This document shows, piece after piece, positions 9,022-17,379 of a stretch of DNA of 64,000 bases (position 1 is its first letter; every line of letters starts with the position of its first letter). The DNA is taken from positions 1-64,000 of the forward strand of contig JAETOL010000013.1 of NCBI GenBank assembly GCA_021771755.1, given 5' to 3'. Under the pieces are notes generated by a model that worked only from the letters and a program-made list of their open reading frames with translations, was not told where the DNA came from and searched no databases. The translations under genes were made by a program, and so were the position numbers. The stretch comes from Lachnospiraceae bacterium (GTDB lineage: Bacteria > Bacillota > Clostridia > Lachnospirales > Lachnospiraceae).

Positions 9022-9069
9022 ATAAAAACACGCCAAAAACATGTTTTCTTGTTTTCAGCGTGTTTTTTT
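9022..9069. terminator. Terminator after the hydro-lyase gene
   Basis: An imperfect hairpin in which ACACGC pairs with GCGTGT, extended by AAAACA/TGTTTT, followed by TTTTTTTA. It serves the plus-strand gene. The A-run on its left side may also let it end minus-strand transcripts of the kinase gene. Confidence 0.7.
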
Positions 9070-9121
9070 ACTTTATTATATCAGGTCATATAATTTTAGA
9101 TCGATCATTTTTATTCAGACT

Positions 9122-10459
9122 TTAAATACCATTGATTTTGCTGCCATTTAACGGTATCAGAATCTTTAATTCAAACCAGTAGTCCCTCTGACTGGCAACC
9201 ACAGAGCCGCCATATTTTTCTACTGTTTTCTGCATACTTTTCATACCATATCCATGAAAACGTTTATCTTTTTTTGTTGTAATAGGCATACCATTTTTAA
9301 AATTTATTTTTTCAGCACAATAGTTTTCTGTACGAATACGAAGAAACTGTTTTTCTCTGGAAATATAAAGCCCCACCAGACGTTTCTCTTCCTTCTGCTT
9401 TTCAGCACTTTCTATTGCATTATCCAGCATATTCCCAAAAAGTGCACTCACATCTACAACGTCCATGAAATCAAGAAGGCCGCCATCGACCATAATCTTC
9501 ATTTCTATTCCGTGCTTCTGACAATAAACACTTTTACTCATCAATACCGCATCAAGAACCTTATTTCCAGTCTTATTCTGCGCTTCAAAAACTTTGATTT
9601 CTCTTTCCATCTGCTCCAGATATTCCGATGTTTTTTCTGTACTGATCTCTGACTTAAAAATGGCAATCTGGTGTTTCAAATCATGATATTTTTGATTTAC
9701 CAGATCAATACTCTCCTGAGAAAGTTTATAATTGCGATACTGCATATCCATAATATTCTGAAGGGTATCCTTTTCAAATCTCATCTGTACTTCCTTTACC
9801 TGAATATGATACGCATAAAGAACCGCAAGACCACTAAGATCTACCAACGTACGAATAATAAAAATGTCAGATGCCATACCGCCGCTGAACAATCCATTTC
9901 TGTCCAGATAACTAAGATTACTTACTGCAAATACTGCTCCTGAAATCACAGCAACTACCAAAAGTTCTCTTCCTGTTATCTGAAGTTCCTCCATATCTTT
10001 ATGAAGACTTTTTTCAATCAGATATAAACAAATATAGATAACCCCATATACCAGCAGCATTTCTGTCCATTTCCACATGGAGCTGTTTTCGTAAGTTGCT
10101 TTTCCATAAAAATGATAATAGATCTGCCAGCATAAAGACGCGGCAAATTCTCCGTTGATAAATGCTTTGACACAGTAATAACAAGCCTGCAGAACAGTGA
10201 ATTCACATCCAATATACAGGTCCGCCAGTATCAGACCAATAATAACGCACATAGAAGGAATAAAAAGCCATTTTCTTATTCCATCCGTCAAACCCATAAA
10301 AAACACGAGCGCAGTAAAAATTCCTGCATGTATAAGAATTCCTCTCCAACCTTTTCTCCGTCTTTTATTTGTAAAAATGATAATCAGACAAGACAGAATA
10401 TAGGCTATCGCATAATAATAACCGGGAGTATTAAGAATAGCCGTTGTATTTGAGTTCAT
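9122..10459 (-). CDS. GHKL sensor histidine kinase (AgrC/VirS class)
   Basis: A 445-residue sensor. The first ~205 residues form about six transmembrane helices with almost no extracytoplasmic loops. A coiled linker follows, then an HPK10-type H-region NQKYHDLKHQIAIFK, an N-box FGNMLDNAIESAEKQKEE and a glycine motif HGYGMKSMQKTVEKYGG. This architecture is that of AgrC-like kinases, which often sense peptides or small hydrophobic ligands. No agrB or agrD is present in the window. It overlaps the regulator gene by 4 bp (ATGA). Its position beside the glycoside hydrolase genes suggests that it controls them. Confidence 0.88.
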   Translation of the reverse strand: MNSNTTAILNTPGYYYAIAYILSCLIIIFTNKRRRKGWRGILIHAGIFTALVFFMGLTDGIRKWLFIPSMCVIIGLILADLYIGCEFTVLQACYYCVKAFINGEFAASLCWQIYYHFYGKATYENSSMWKWTEMLLVYGVIYICLYLIEKSLHKDMEELQITGRELLVVAVISGAVFAVSNLSYLDRNGLFSGGMASDIFIIRTLVDLSGLAVLYAYHIQVKEVQMRFEKDTLQNIMDMQYRNYKLSQESIDLVNQKYHDLKHQIAIFKSEISTEKTSEYLEQMEREIKVFEAQNKTGNKVLDAVLMSKSVYCQKHGIEMKIMVDGGLLDFMDVVDVSALFGNMLDNAIESAEKQKEEKRLVGLYISREKQFLRIRTENYCAEKINFKNGMPITTKKDKRFHGYGMKSMQKTVEKYGGSVVASQRDYWFELKILIPLNGSKINGI

Positions 10460-11166
10460 TTTGCAACCTCATTCATATATTCGTTCAATACATCCAAAAA
10501 TGGCTTTCTTCTGCTTCTGCTAACCTGTATGATATCTCCATTTACTGTAATATCACTGCCCTGATATTTTTCTACGTATTCCAGGTTTACCAGATAACAG
10601 CGATTACACCGGAAGAAATGTCCCGGATCCAGTTGTCCATCCACATCCCGTATTGTACCTTTCGTAGCAAACTCCCCCTCCGTCGTATGATAGATGAGCA
10701 GATGGTCCTGAACCTCTACATAGCAGATATGAGAAACATCTAATTTCCTCTTTCCACCCTTCACTGCAATGGTAATATATTCCTTTTCCTTCGTTTTGAT
10801 TTTTCTAAAAGCCCTGTTCATTGTCTCAGAAAAAGAGAAATAAGCAACCGGCTTTAACATATAGTCCAACGCATTTACCTTATACCCCTGAATAGCATAC
10901 TGAGGTGCATTGGTAATAAAAATAATCACAACATCCGTATCCAATTGGCGTATTTTTTCTGCGGTCTTCATCCCATTTAAAAACATCATTTCTATATCCA
11001 TGATGATTAAATCATATTCCGCTGTATAATTTGTAATAATGTCTTCTCCATCTTGAAATTCCTTAATGACAAATTTATATTTGTTCTCTTTTTCATATCG
11101 GAGCAGACATTTTTTCAATATTTCTCTATCATGTTCATTATCTTCCACCGTAGCAATGCGGATCAT
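10456..11166 (-). CDS. LytTR-family response regulator
   Basis: A 236-residue regulator. The receiver has D57 in YDLIIMDIEM and the Lys in YMLKPV. The LytTR DNA-binding domain spans about residues 138-236 and includes the typical FFRCNRCYLVNLEYVEKY and IQVSRSRRKPFLDVL. The ATG at 11166 is chosen over an in-frame GTG nine bases upstream because AAGGAG lies eight bases before it. LytTR proteins bind pairs of ~9-bp direct repeats about 21 bp apart; such pairs occur at three nearby promoters (12769-12793, 22520-22544, 28626-28650). Confidence 0.92.
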   Translation of the reverse strand: MIRIATVEDNEHDREILKKCLLRYEKENKYKFVIKEFQDGEDIITNYTAEYDLIIMDIEMMFLNGMKTAEKIRQLDTDVVIIFITNAPQYAIQGYKVNALDYMLKPVAYFSFSETMNRAFRKIKTKEKEYITIAVKGGKRKLDVSHICYVEVQDHLLIYHTTEGEFATKGTIRDVDGQLDPGHFFRCNRCYLVNLEYVEKYQGSDITVNGDIIQVSRSRRKPFLDVLNEYMNEVAK

Positions 11167-11202
11167 ATTCTTCACTCCTTAACGCAGCACAGTTATACGT
11201 TA

Positions 11203-11231
11203 AGTATAGCAAGAAACCACTCTGGAAACAA
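11203..11231 (-). promoter_or_regulatory. Promoter of the two-component system
   Basis: Minus strand: TTGTTT at 11226-11231, a 17-base spacer, TATACT at 11203-11208. It lies in the 74-bp gap between the GH43 stop and the regulator start, so the two-component genes need not depend on read-through from GH43. Confidence 0.6.
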
Positions 11232-11240
11232 CCAAAAATA

Positions 11241-12692
11241 CTATTTCAATTCAAAGGAAACAAAGTCAAAACTTCCCTTTCCTTTAAACTTGAAAAACAA
11301 TGGCTGCCGTCCTGCCCGCGCTTTCAAAGATGCATGAAGAGACTGCAGTTTTCTGGAAGAAACAACAGGAATTTCTGCAGCCGGCACGCCATACTCCTCT
11401 GTACTGATGTGTAAAACACCTTCCGCTTTTCCCTTTATATTGACAATGATCTCCTTCGTTTCTGTAAGATCAAAATATTTAAAGCCTGCAACTGCGCCAT
11501 CGCACATGTTAGCAATATACTGATCCGAGCCTCCTTCCCGATCACCGCCCTCCTGTGTAAAATAAGGATATCCCTTTTTGGGATGTTTGATCATGCTGAG
11601 AAATCTGGTTCCTTTTTTTCCATAAAGATTACATGCAATGTAAGACGGATAAATCCCTTTCCCGCTTAAAGGTTCTCCGTTTAATCCGCAGGAAGTCATT
11701 TCTGCCTGATAAAATTTTCCATTCTCAAATCGAATTTCCTCTGCTGCCGCCTGTCTGGACGACTGTTTACGATTACTGTGCCTATGGTAAAAAATATAAT
11801 ATTTTCCATTGATCTCTATCAGACTTCCATGGGTATTTCCTGTGTAGTTCTTTGCATTTTTTACATCTGTGATTCCTGGAAGACCAATATCTCCATTACT
11901 TACCAGAATTCCTCCAAACTGAAAGCCTCCTGTAGGATTATCACTGACTGCATAGCAAAGCTCGTGGCTGTTTTTTGTACTATAGATAAAATAATAGGTG
12001 CCATTAAATTTGCGCATAGAACTTGCTTCCAGAAAAGCATGTCCTTCATAAGGAGTTCCTGGTGCCTCTTTGTCCCCTGCTATTCCTATATAGCCTGGTC
12101 CATTGAGCACTGTCAGCATATCTGACGGGTTCAGTTCAAAGCACATAGGCCCATGCTCTGTAGGTTTTGATCCATCCAAAAGAATAGGATTACCCTCCAG
12201 GGCAAATCCTGTATACAAATATAGTCTTCCGTCATCATCCATAAAAATTCCCGGATCAAACTGAAATGGCTCCCCTTTCTTTCCAATCGGAACTCCGTCA
12301 CTGTATTTCACATAACCATAAAATTCATATTTCCCCGCCGGCTTATCACAAACTGCAACAGAAATCATTTTCGTTCCACCCATAAAGTAATACAGATAGA
12401 ATCTTCCATCTGGTCCCTGAACCATATCCGGAGCTGCAAGTCCATTTGTAAGACGAATACGCGGAGCTGCCGGATCCTGCTCTCTTTTATAAATACAGCC
12501 TTCATATTTCCAATTACCAAGGTCATCCACCGGGGCCGACCAGCATACATAGTCTCCCAGGCAGAAATTCAGTCCATTAAACAGGTCATGTGAACCATAC
12601 ACATAGACGCGATCCCCTACCACATGCGGTTCTGCATCAGGAACATATTCCCAACTTGGCATATAAGGATTAAATGCCTGTTTTGTTTTCAT
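11241..12692 (-). CDS. Glycoside hydrolase family 43 enzyme
   Basis: A 483-residue protein without a signal peptide, so probably cytoplasmic. The five-bladed propeller covers about residues 10-330. The candidate general base is the Asp in VPDAEPHVVGD (D19), the pKa-modulating Asp is in FQFDPGIFMDDDG, and the general acid Glu is in GHAFLEASSMRKF. A C-terminal beta-sandwich of about 150 residues follows. GH43 enzymes release arabinose or xylose from plant glycans; which one cannot be told from these motifs. GGAGG precedes the ATG. It is preceded by its own promoter with a LytTR-type repeat pair. Confidence 0.88.
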   Translation of the reverse strand: MKTKQAFNPYMPSWEYVPDAEPHVVGDRVYVYGSHDLFNGLNFCLGDYVCWSAPVDDLGNWKYEGCIYKREQDPAAPRIRLTNGLAAPDMVQGPDGRFYLYYFMGGTKMISVAVCDKPAGKYEFYGYVKYSDGVPIGKKGEPFQFDPGIFMDDDGRLYLYTGFALEGNPILLDGSKPTEHGPMCFELNPSDMLTVLNGPGYIGIAGDKEAPGTPYEGHAFLEASSMRKFNGTYYFIYSTKNSHELCYAVSDNPTGGFQFGGILVSNGDIGLPGITDVKNAKNYTGNTHGSLIEINGKYYIFYHRHSNRKQSSRQAAAEEIRFENGKFYQAEMTSCGLNGEPLSGKGIYPSYIACNLYGKKGTRFLSMIKHPKKGYPYFTQEGGDREGGSDQYIANMCDGAVAGFKYFDLTETKEIIVNIKGKAEGVLHISTEEYGVPAAEIPVVSSRKLQSLHASLKARAGRQPLFFKFKGKGSFDFVSFELK

Positions 12693-12733
12693 ATTTATTT
12701 TCCTCCGTTTTTCTTATCTCCTCTTTACTACCC

Positions 12734-12798
12734 ATTATAGCATTTCCTGGTTATATCCATCTTTTTATACGTAAAATGTACATTTATCAACGTGAATG
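12734..12798 (-). promoter_or_regulatory. GH43 promoter with LytTR-type direct repeats
   Basis: On the minus strand two ACGT cores (12790-12793 and 12769-12772) lie exactly 21 bp apart in the contexts TTCACGTTGA and TTTACGTATA. An extended -10, TGCTATAAT, follows with its hexamer at 12734-12739. The -35 position carries no consensus, as expected for an activator-dependent promoter. The proximal core lies 30 bp from the -10 edge. Confidence 0.65.
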
Positions 12799-12830
12799 AC
12801 TCTGTCAGAAATGTTTGGTTCCATAAGCGT

Positions 12831-14126
12831 TTATGGTCCTATCCCATGTATCCTGTCTGCATAAATAGACCAGGAATAATTTAACCTGTAACGATCTGCC
12901 GCTTCTTTCGGGACAAAAATCTGTGCATCGGTTCCATCCAGAAGATGCTGCCCTACCATACATGCAGATGGATCTTTCTGCTGTATGATAATTCTTTTTA
13001 ACTCTTTGCAGTTTTCAAAGGAATAGTCCTGAATTCTTGTAATTTCTTTTGGAATCACAATTTCTTCCTGATCTTGATATACAGAAGATTTTTCTTTTGT
13101 CCAGATCTGTTTTTTCACCTCAGAATCCAGATTCCTGTTCCCAGGCTTTTCAGGAAGATCTGTTTTTACAAAAGAGGGGTCTCCCAGCATCGCTTTGATA
13201 TCCTTTACCGTCTGTATGGTATTTACTGTTTTTCCACTGGAATTCAAATGAAAATTTGTATCAAAAAACCATTCCTCATCCATGATACTGTTATGAGGAT
13301 TTCCTATTACAGGAAATTTCAGTACCTCCTGTAAATATCTGTAATACACTTCTACACTTTCTTCATTCTCTACTGCAGATCTGTTAGACGGACAGAAACG
13401 ATACCAGATCCTGGCTCCTTTTTTTTCTATTTTTTCCGCATAAGAATTCAGATAATAAATAAATTCTTCCTGGATCATTTCCTTTTTAAATTTCACTGGA
13501 TGGTCTGGATCAAATCCTTCTGGCATCACATTTTTCAAACAGACTTCATCTCTGATATCACCATATTCATTAAATGACTTCCGGCAGTAAACAGAATCTG
13601 ATTCCGGCTTTCTCCCACGTATAACATAGTTCAGCTTTTCCAATGCAAAACCTGGAAATGTTCCAAGCATCTGTTCCAGGCTGTTTCTCTTTAATCCTTT
13701 CAGCATATAAAAAGCACCATCTGCTGCCTGCCACATATAAGTTCCATTAAAATAGCAGGAAAGAGTCTGGGGATCCTGCTCCGGAGATATAATCACGATA
13801 TCTCCCTTTCGGATAAAATCCTCAGAGAGATCCAATACTGCCCGGATGCCAAGACCTGCATACATACCAAAATTCACTGTCTGATAATCTTTCAGCAGAT
13901 TTTCTGTCAGTTCACAATCATATCCAAATGCCGTTCCGCTGCCTCCTATAAAAACAATTCTTTTTCCCTCCGTCTGCTCCAGACGTTCATACTTATATTT
14001 CAACTCTCCCATAAAAGTGTCTCCAAACTGTTCCGGAAGAGCACATCCGCAGATCAGAAAAAAGAGTTGTTCTGTAAGAAACACAGCACATGCTATAAAA
14101 ATAATAATCCCTGTTGTCTTCTTCAT
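12831..14126 (-). CDS. SGNH-type acyl-transfer partner with leucine-rich-repeat tail
   Basis: A 431-residue protein with an N-terminal membrane anchor (about residues 5-25). The SGNH/DltD-AlgX-like domain carries the block I serine in VFIGGSGTAFGYD and the C-terminal FDTNFHLNSSG with the His. A BspA-type leucine-rich stretch (IVIPKEITRIQDYSFENCK) closes the protein. The ATG at 14126, just after the MBOAT stop, is preferred; longer versions would overlap that gene. Such proteins accept or transfer acyl groups from an MBOAT partner onto extracellular glycans, which fits the neighbour. Attaching an LRR tail to this domain is unusual. Confidence 0.7.
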   Translation of the reverse strand: MKKTTGIIIFIACAVFLTEQLFFLICGCALPEQFGDTFMGELKYKYERLEQTEGKRIVFIGGSGTAFGYDCELTENLLKDYQTVNFGMYAGLGIRAVLDLSEDFIRKGDIVIISPEQDPQTLSCYFNGTYMWQAADGAFYMLKGLKRNSLEQMLGTFPGFALEKLNYVIRGRKPESDSVYCRKSFNEYGDIRDEVCLKNVMPEGFDPDHPVKFKKEMIQEEFIYYLNSYAEKIEKKGARIWYRFCPSNRSAVENEESVEVYYRYLQEVLKFPVIGNPHNSIMDEEWFFDTNFHLNSSGKTVNTIQTVKDIKAMLGDPSFVKTDLPEKPGNRNLDSEVKKQIWTKEKSSVYQDQEEIVIPKEITRIQDYSFENCKELKRIIIQQKDPSACMVGQHLLDGTDAQIFVPKEAADRYRLNYSWSIYADRIHGIGP

Positions 14127-14130
14127 ATTT

Positions 14131-15495
14131 TTAAAACCTGAAATAAATAAATGTATTGCCAATGCCCTCTGCCATATCTGACAGCCATAAAAATTCAATG
14201 GCAGTCATCATACAAATGATTACGATTGCCCCTATAGCCAAATGCAGCGGTTTCTTTATTTTTTCTCTGATATTATCTGGTATATGTTCTATCAGTCCAA
14301 AAGAAAAAAGAACCAAAAAGATTTTCAAAATTTCCTTTCCTCCCATAATCTGAAAGCTGTCACAGACTGCCGCAATTCCTCCGGTAAACGGTTCAGAAAT
14401 AATCCTGTTTATCATTTCCAACGCTGAACCAATATCCGAAGACCGGAAAAAAATCCAAGCAATACAAACCAGCAACATCGTCAATCCCCAGGAGACTGCC
14501 TTTCTGAATAGTCCTGTTTTTCTTATCGGAATATATTTTCGATACAATAGATATCCGGTCAAAAAACTGCCGTGGAGAAGTCCCCAAATCACATAGTTCC
14601 AGTCTGCCCCGTGCCAGAACCCACTTAATCCAAACACAACTCCTATATTAATGCACTGCCTGAAAAATCCTTTTTGGCTGCCGCCCAAAGGAATGTACAC
14701 ATAATCTGTAAACCATTTTGTCAGACTTATATGCCAGCGATGCCAGAATTCCTGAATGTTTCCAGCCCTATATGGATGTTGAAAATTTTCCATCAAGTGA
14801 ATTCCCAGCATACGTGCGCTGCCTCTTGCAATGTCTGTATATCCTGAAAAATCACAGTATATCTGTATGGCAAAAAATATGGTTCCTAAAACTGCCGCAA
14901 TTCCATTTATCTCTGTCGGTGCATCAAAAATACGATCTGCATAAGGCGCCAGCTGATCTGCCACCACAATCTTTTTAAAGAAACCTCTGACCATCAGCCA
15001 AAACCCTTCTTCTATATCTTCTTTTCTAAATATCTGTATCTTTTTCAGCTGAGGAAGAAGATTTCCGCTTCGCTCTACCGGTCCTGCTACAAGCTGTGGA
15101 AAGAAACTGACAAACAAAAGATACCAACCGAAATTTCTTTCTGCATTCTCCTGTTTTCGATATACATCTATCACATAAGACAGAGTCTGAAACGTATAAA
15201 AAGAAATTCCAACCGGCGGAACTGCATATTTAAAGCCGATCAAAATCCCCAGGCAAAATAGTAACGATATGGCAAGCCACTTTTTCTTTCTACGTTCATT
15301 TTGAATATTTTGTGCCGCAAAATAAGTAACTAACGCTGTAAGAAGCAATAATATTCCAGCCCAGGAGCTTTCAGAAAAGTAAAAAAAACAGCTTACTGTA
15401 AGAAGAAGGAGCCCGCGAAGTTTTCCAGGAAAAATCCAATAAAGAAGCAATACGAAAGGATAAAAAAATACAAATTCCAATGATATAAAATTCAC
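14131..15495 (-). CDS. MBOAT family O-acyltransferase (AlgI/DltB-like)
   Basis: A 454-residue integral membrane acyltransferase with about eleven hydrophobic segments. The hallmark is SFFPQLVAGPVERSGNLLPQ plus IYCDFSGYTDIARGSARMLG, and the catalytic-His region is FGLSGFWHGADWNYVIWGLLHG. The family moves acyl groups (often acetyl or D-Ala) across the membrane for O-acylation of cell-surface polymers. It starts with GTG overlapping the TGA of the upstream lipoprotein gene (GTGA), so translation is coupled. It is flanked on both sides by SGNH partners, and the three probably form one machine. Confidence 0.92.
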   Translation of the reverse strand: MNFISLEFVFFYPFVLLLYWIFPGKLRGLLLLTVSCFFYFSESSWAGILLLLTALVTYFAAQNIQNERRKKKWLAISLLFCLGILIGFKYAVPPVGISFYTFQTLSYVIDVYRKQENAERNFGWYLLFVSFFPQLVAGPVERSGNLLPQLKKIQIFRKEDIEEGFWLMVRGFFKKIVVADQLAPYADRIFDAPTEINGIAAVLGTIFFAIQIYCDFSGYTDIARGSARMLGIHLMENFQHPYRAGNIQEFWHRWHISLTKWFTDYVYIPLGGSQKGFFRQCINIGVVFGLSGFWHGADWNYVIWGLLHGSFLTGYLLYRKYIPIRKTGLFRKAVSWGLTMLLVCIAWIFFRSSDIGSALEMINRIISEPFTGGIAAVCDSFQIMGGKEILKIFLVLFSFGLIEHIPDNIREKIKKPLHLAIGAIVIICMMTAIEFLWLSDMAEGIGNTFIYFRF

Positions 15496-17300
15496 TTTCT
15501 CTCCTCCTTCTCCAGTTGTTTCTTTATATCTCTGATTGCTATTTCTGTACGAATCCTGACTCCTTCTGTAGATAAATGATTATCTGTACCATACAAATAA
15601 ACTCCTGAATACAGAGACTCCTCAATTTCTGAGATAACCGGAACAATCAGATTTTCTTTCAGATACTGATGAAGTCTTGCCCGCTCCTCCTCTGTACTCT
15701 CCTTAGAAAGCGCATATTTGTTCCTGGGAGAATAAGTAAAATACACTCTGATTCCTTTGTCCAGAAATTTTTTAAATTCCTGATTTACAGGATCAAGATA
15801 GGTTTCCTTCGGAAATGCATTCACTGTGTAATGAACTGGAAGCCCATAAACAGGTTCTTCGTTTTGGGAATTTGGACGATAAAGAATATAATCTCCATAT
15901 TTGTTATAACTTTTTTCTGTTACCGGATTTCCGTCTTCATCAAAATCTGCCGCACTGAGCTGATAATTTTTCCGCTCCATATCCTTCCGGGTTTCCTGGT
16001 AAGAAGAATATGCAGTAAATACCTGTGAGTAATTGCGGATATCCAATCTGGCAAATGTATCATAATTAGATTCCATCATAGCAAATACTGCGTAATCCAA
16101 ATCTTTTTGACTGCAGAATTGGCGATTTGCAGCATCAAATTCAGGCGCATCCAAAAGAATATCTCCTTCCTTCATACATTCCAGTATCAGCTCCAGCTGA
16201 GGCAATGCCGGAGAATAGGCAAATACCCCCATATTTACTACCTCATACTGTGGAAATGCTTCTTTGATTTTTTCACTGTCATATCCAAATCTTGTAGATG
16301 AGCCGGAAAATAACACAATTTTTCTGGTATCTTTCAATGCCTGCAGTCTGTCATATTTGTCCTGGAAAGTGTCAAAATAATTTCCGCTGTATGCCGGAAG
16401 CTGTACTGCATTAATATGTATTGTTTTCAGTTTCTCACATCCTTCAAAGGCATAACCGCTGATTCTGGCAAGGTCATCTGAAAACCACAATTCTTCAATA
16501 CTGCTGTTCTGAAAAGCCCATTTTTCAACTTCATAAATACCCGGAGAGAGAATCACACTTTTACAGTCAGTTCCATAAAAAGCCTTTTCTGCTATTGTCC
16601 GCACAGGAATATTCTCTATTTCTGAAGGTATACATATTTTTTCTTCACTTCCGGAATAGCCTGTTATTACAGCATAATTTCCCTGAACCTCATAATTGAA
16701 TCCGGCGATGTCCGTCCAGGGAACCCACTGAGCAAACAATGTCAAATCTTCCTTCCATTGTATTCTGCTGCCCAGTCCGACTTGTGTTCCTGTACCATCG
16801 GCTTCTGTATTCCACCCCACAAGGGTAAAACCGTCCCTGTAAAAAATATCAGTTCCTCTTAAAGTGTTGATACGAAGATGCGTACCTTTATCATACTGCT
16901 TTACAAAATCTGTGACTCCATCCTTACCATTTCCTCCGTTTGCATCATAACAGATTTCATACTTTCCTTTTTCTGTCAGAAAACAGATACTTTCCGAATA
17001 TTTTATATCGTGAAGCGTCAAAATGACCGTTTCTGTATCTGATTTCTCAGATAACGCGATTTCATATTCTCCCTGATAGTCTGTTCCTGAACTGTAATAA
17101 CCCTTTTCCAGTATAATTTTAAAGGATATATCACTGCCTGTCTCTACTGTCCGAACCGGTTCTTCCGCATAAAAACCCTCTCCTTCTTCCAAAACAATAT
17201 GACAAAGCTCTCCTGTTTCTTTTTCCTTTTTTCCGCATCCTCCAATAGATGCAAAAATAAGAAAAACAAACCAGAGAAAACTAAGGTTTCGGGTATTCAT
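15492..17300 (-). CDS. Lipoprotein with InlB-type, leucine-rich-repeat and SGNH domains
   Basis: A 602-residue lipoprotein with signal peptide and lipobox SIGGC near residue 22. After a short beta domain, a Listeria-Bacteroides (InlB B) repeat spans about 110-195 (YEICYDANGGNG, FTLVGWNTEADGTGT, LTLFAQWVPW). BspA-like leucine-rich repeats cover about 205-310. A C-terminal SGNH/DltD-like domain has serine motif VLFSGSSTRFGYD and C-terminal GTDNHLSTEGV. It is the upstream member of the acyltransferase cassette. The mixture of an adhesion-type front and an acyl-transfer back suggests that it acts on, or binds, an extracellular glycan. Confidence 0.75.
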   Translation of the reverse strand: MNTRNLSFLWFVFLIFASIGGCGKKEKETGELCHIVLEEGEGFYAEEPVRTVETGSDISFKIILEKGYYSSGTDYQGEYEIALSEKSDTETVILTLHDIKYSESICFLTEKGKYEICYDANGGNGKDGVTDFVKQYDKGTHLRINTLRGTDIFYRDGFTLVGWNTEADGTGTQVGLGSRIQWKEDLTLFAQWVPWTDIAGFNYEVQGNYAVITGYSGSEEKICIPSEIENIPVRTIAEKAFYGTDCKSVILSPGIYEVEKWAFQNSSIEELWFSDDLARISGYAFEGCEKLKTIHINAVQLPAYSGNYFDTFQDKYDRLQALKDTRKIVLFSGSSTRFGYDSEKIKEAFPQYEVVNMGVFAYSPALPQLELILECMKEGDILLDAPEFDAANRQFCSQKDLDYAVFAMMESNYDTFARLDIRNYSQVFTAYSSYQETRKDMERKNYQLSAADFDEDGNPVTEKSYNKYGDYILYRPNSQNEEPVYGLPVHYTVNAFPKETYLDPVNQEFKKFLDKGIRVYFTYSPRNKYALSKESTEEERARLHQYLKENLIVPVISEIEESLYSGVYLYGTDNHLSTEGVRIRTEIAIRDIKKQLEKEERK

Positions 17301-17324
17301 CCTCCCTCTCCTTTTTTCCTAGCC

Positions 17325-17360
17325 AAAATACAGCAGTGGCACCTGCCGCTGCTGTATTTT
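17325..17360. terminator. Hairpin between transporter and acyltransferase cassette
   Basis: A near-perfect 16-bp stem (AAATACAGCAG paired with CTGCTGTATTT, extended by CGGCA/TGCCA). Its U-run is strong on the plus strand (TTTTTAT) but weak (ATTTTGG) on the minus strand used by the genes. It probably attenuates rather than fully stops read-through into the cassette. Confidence 0.5.
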
Positions 17361-17379
17361 TATCTGTCAACTGTAGCAT

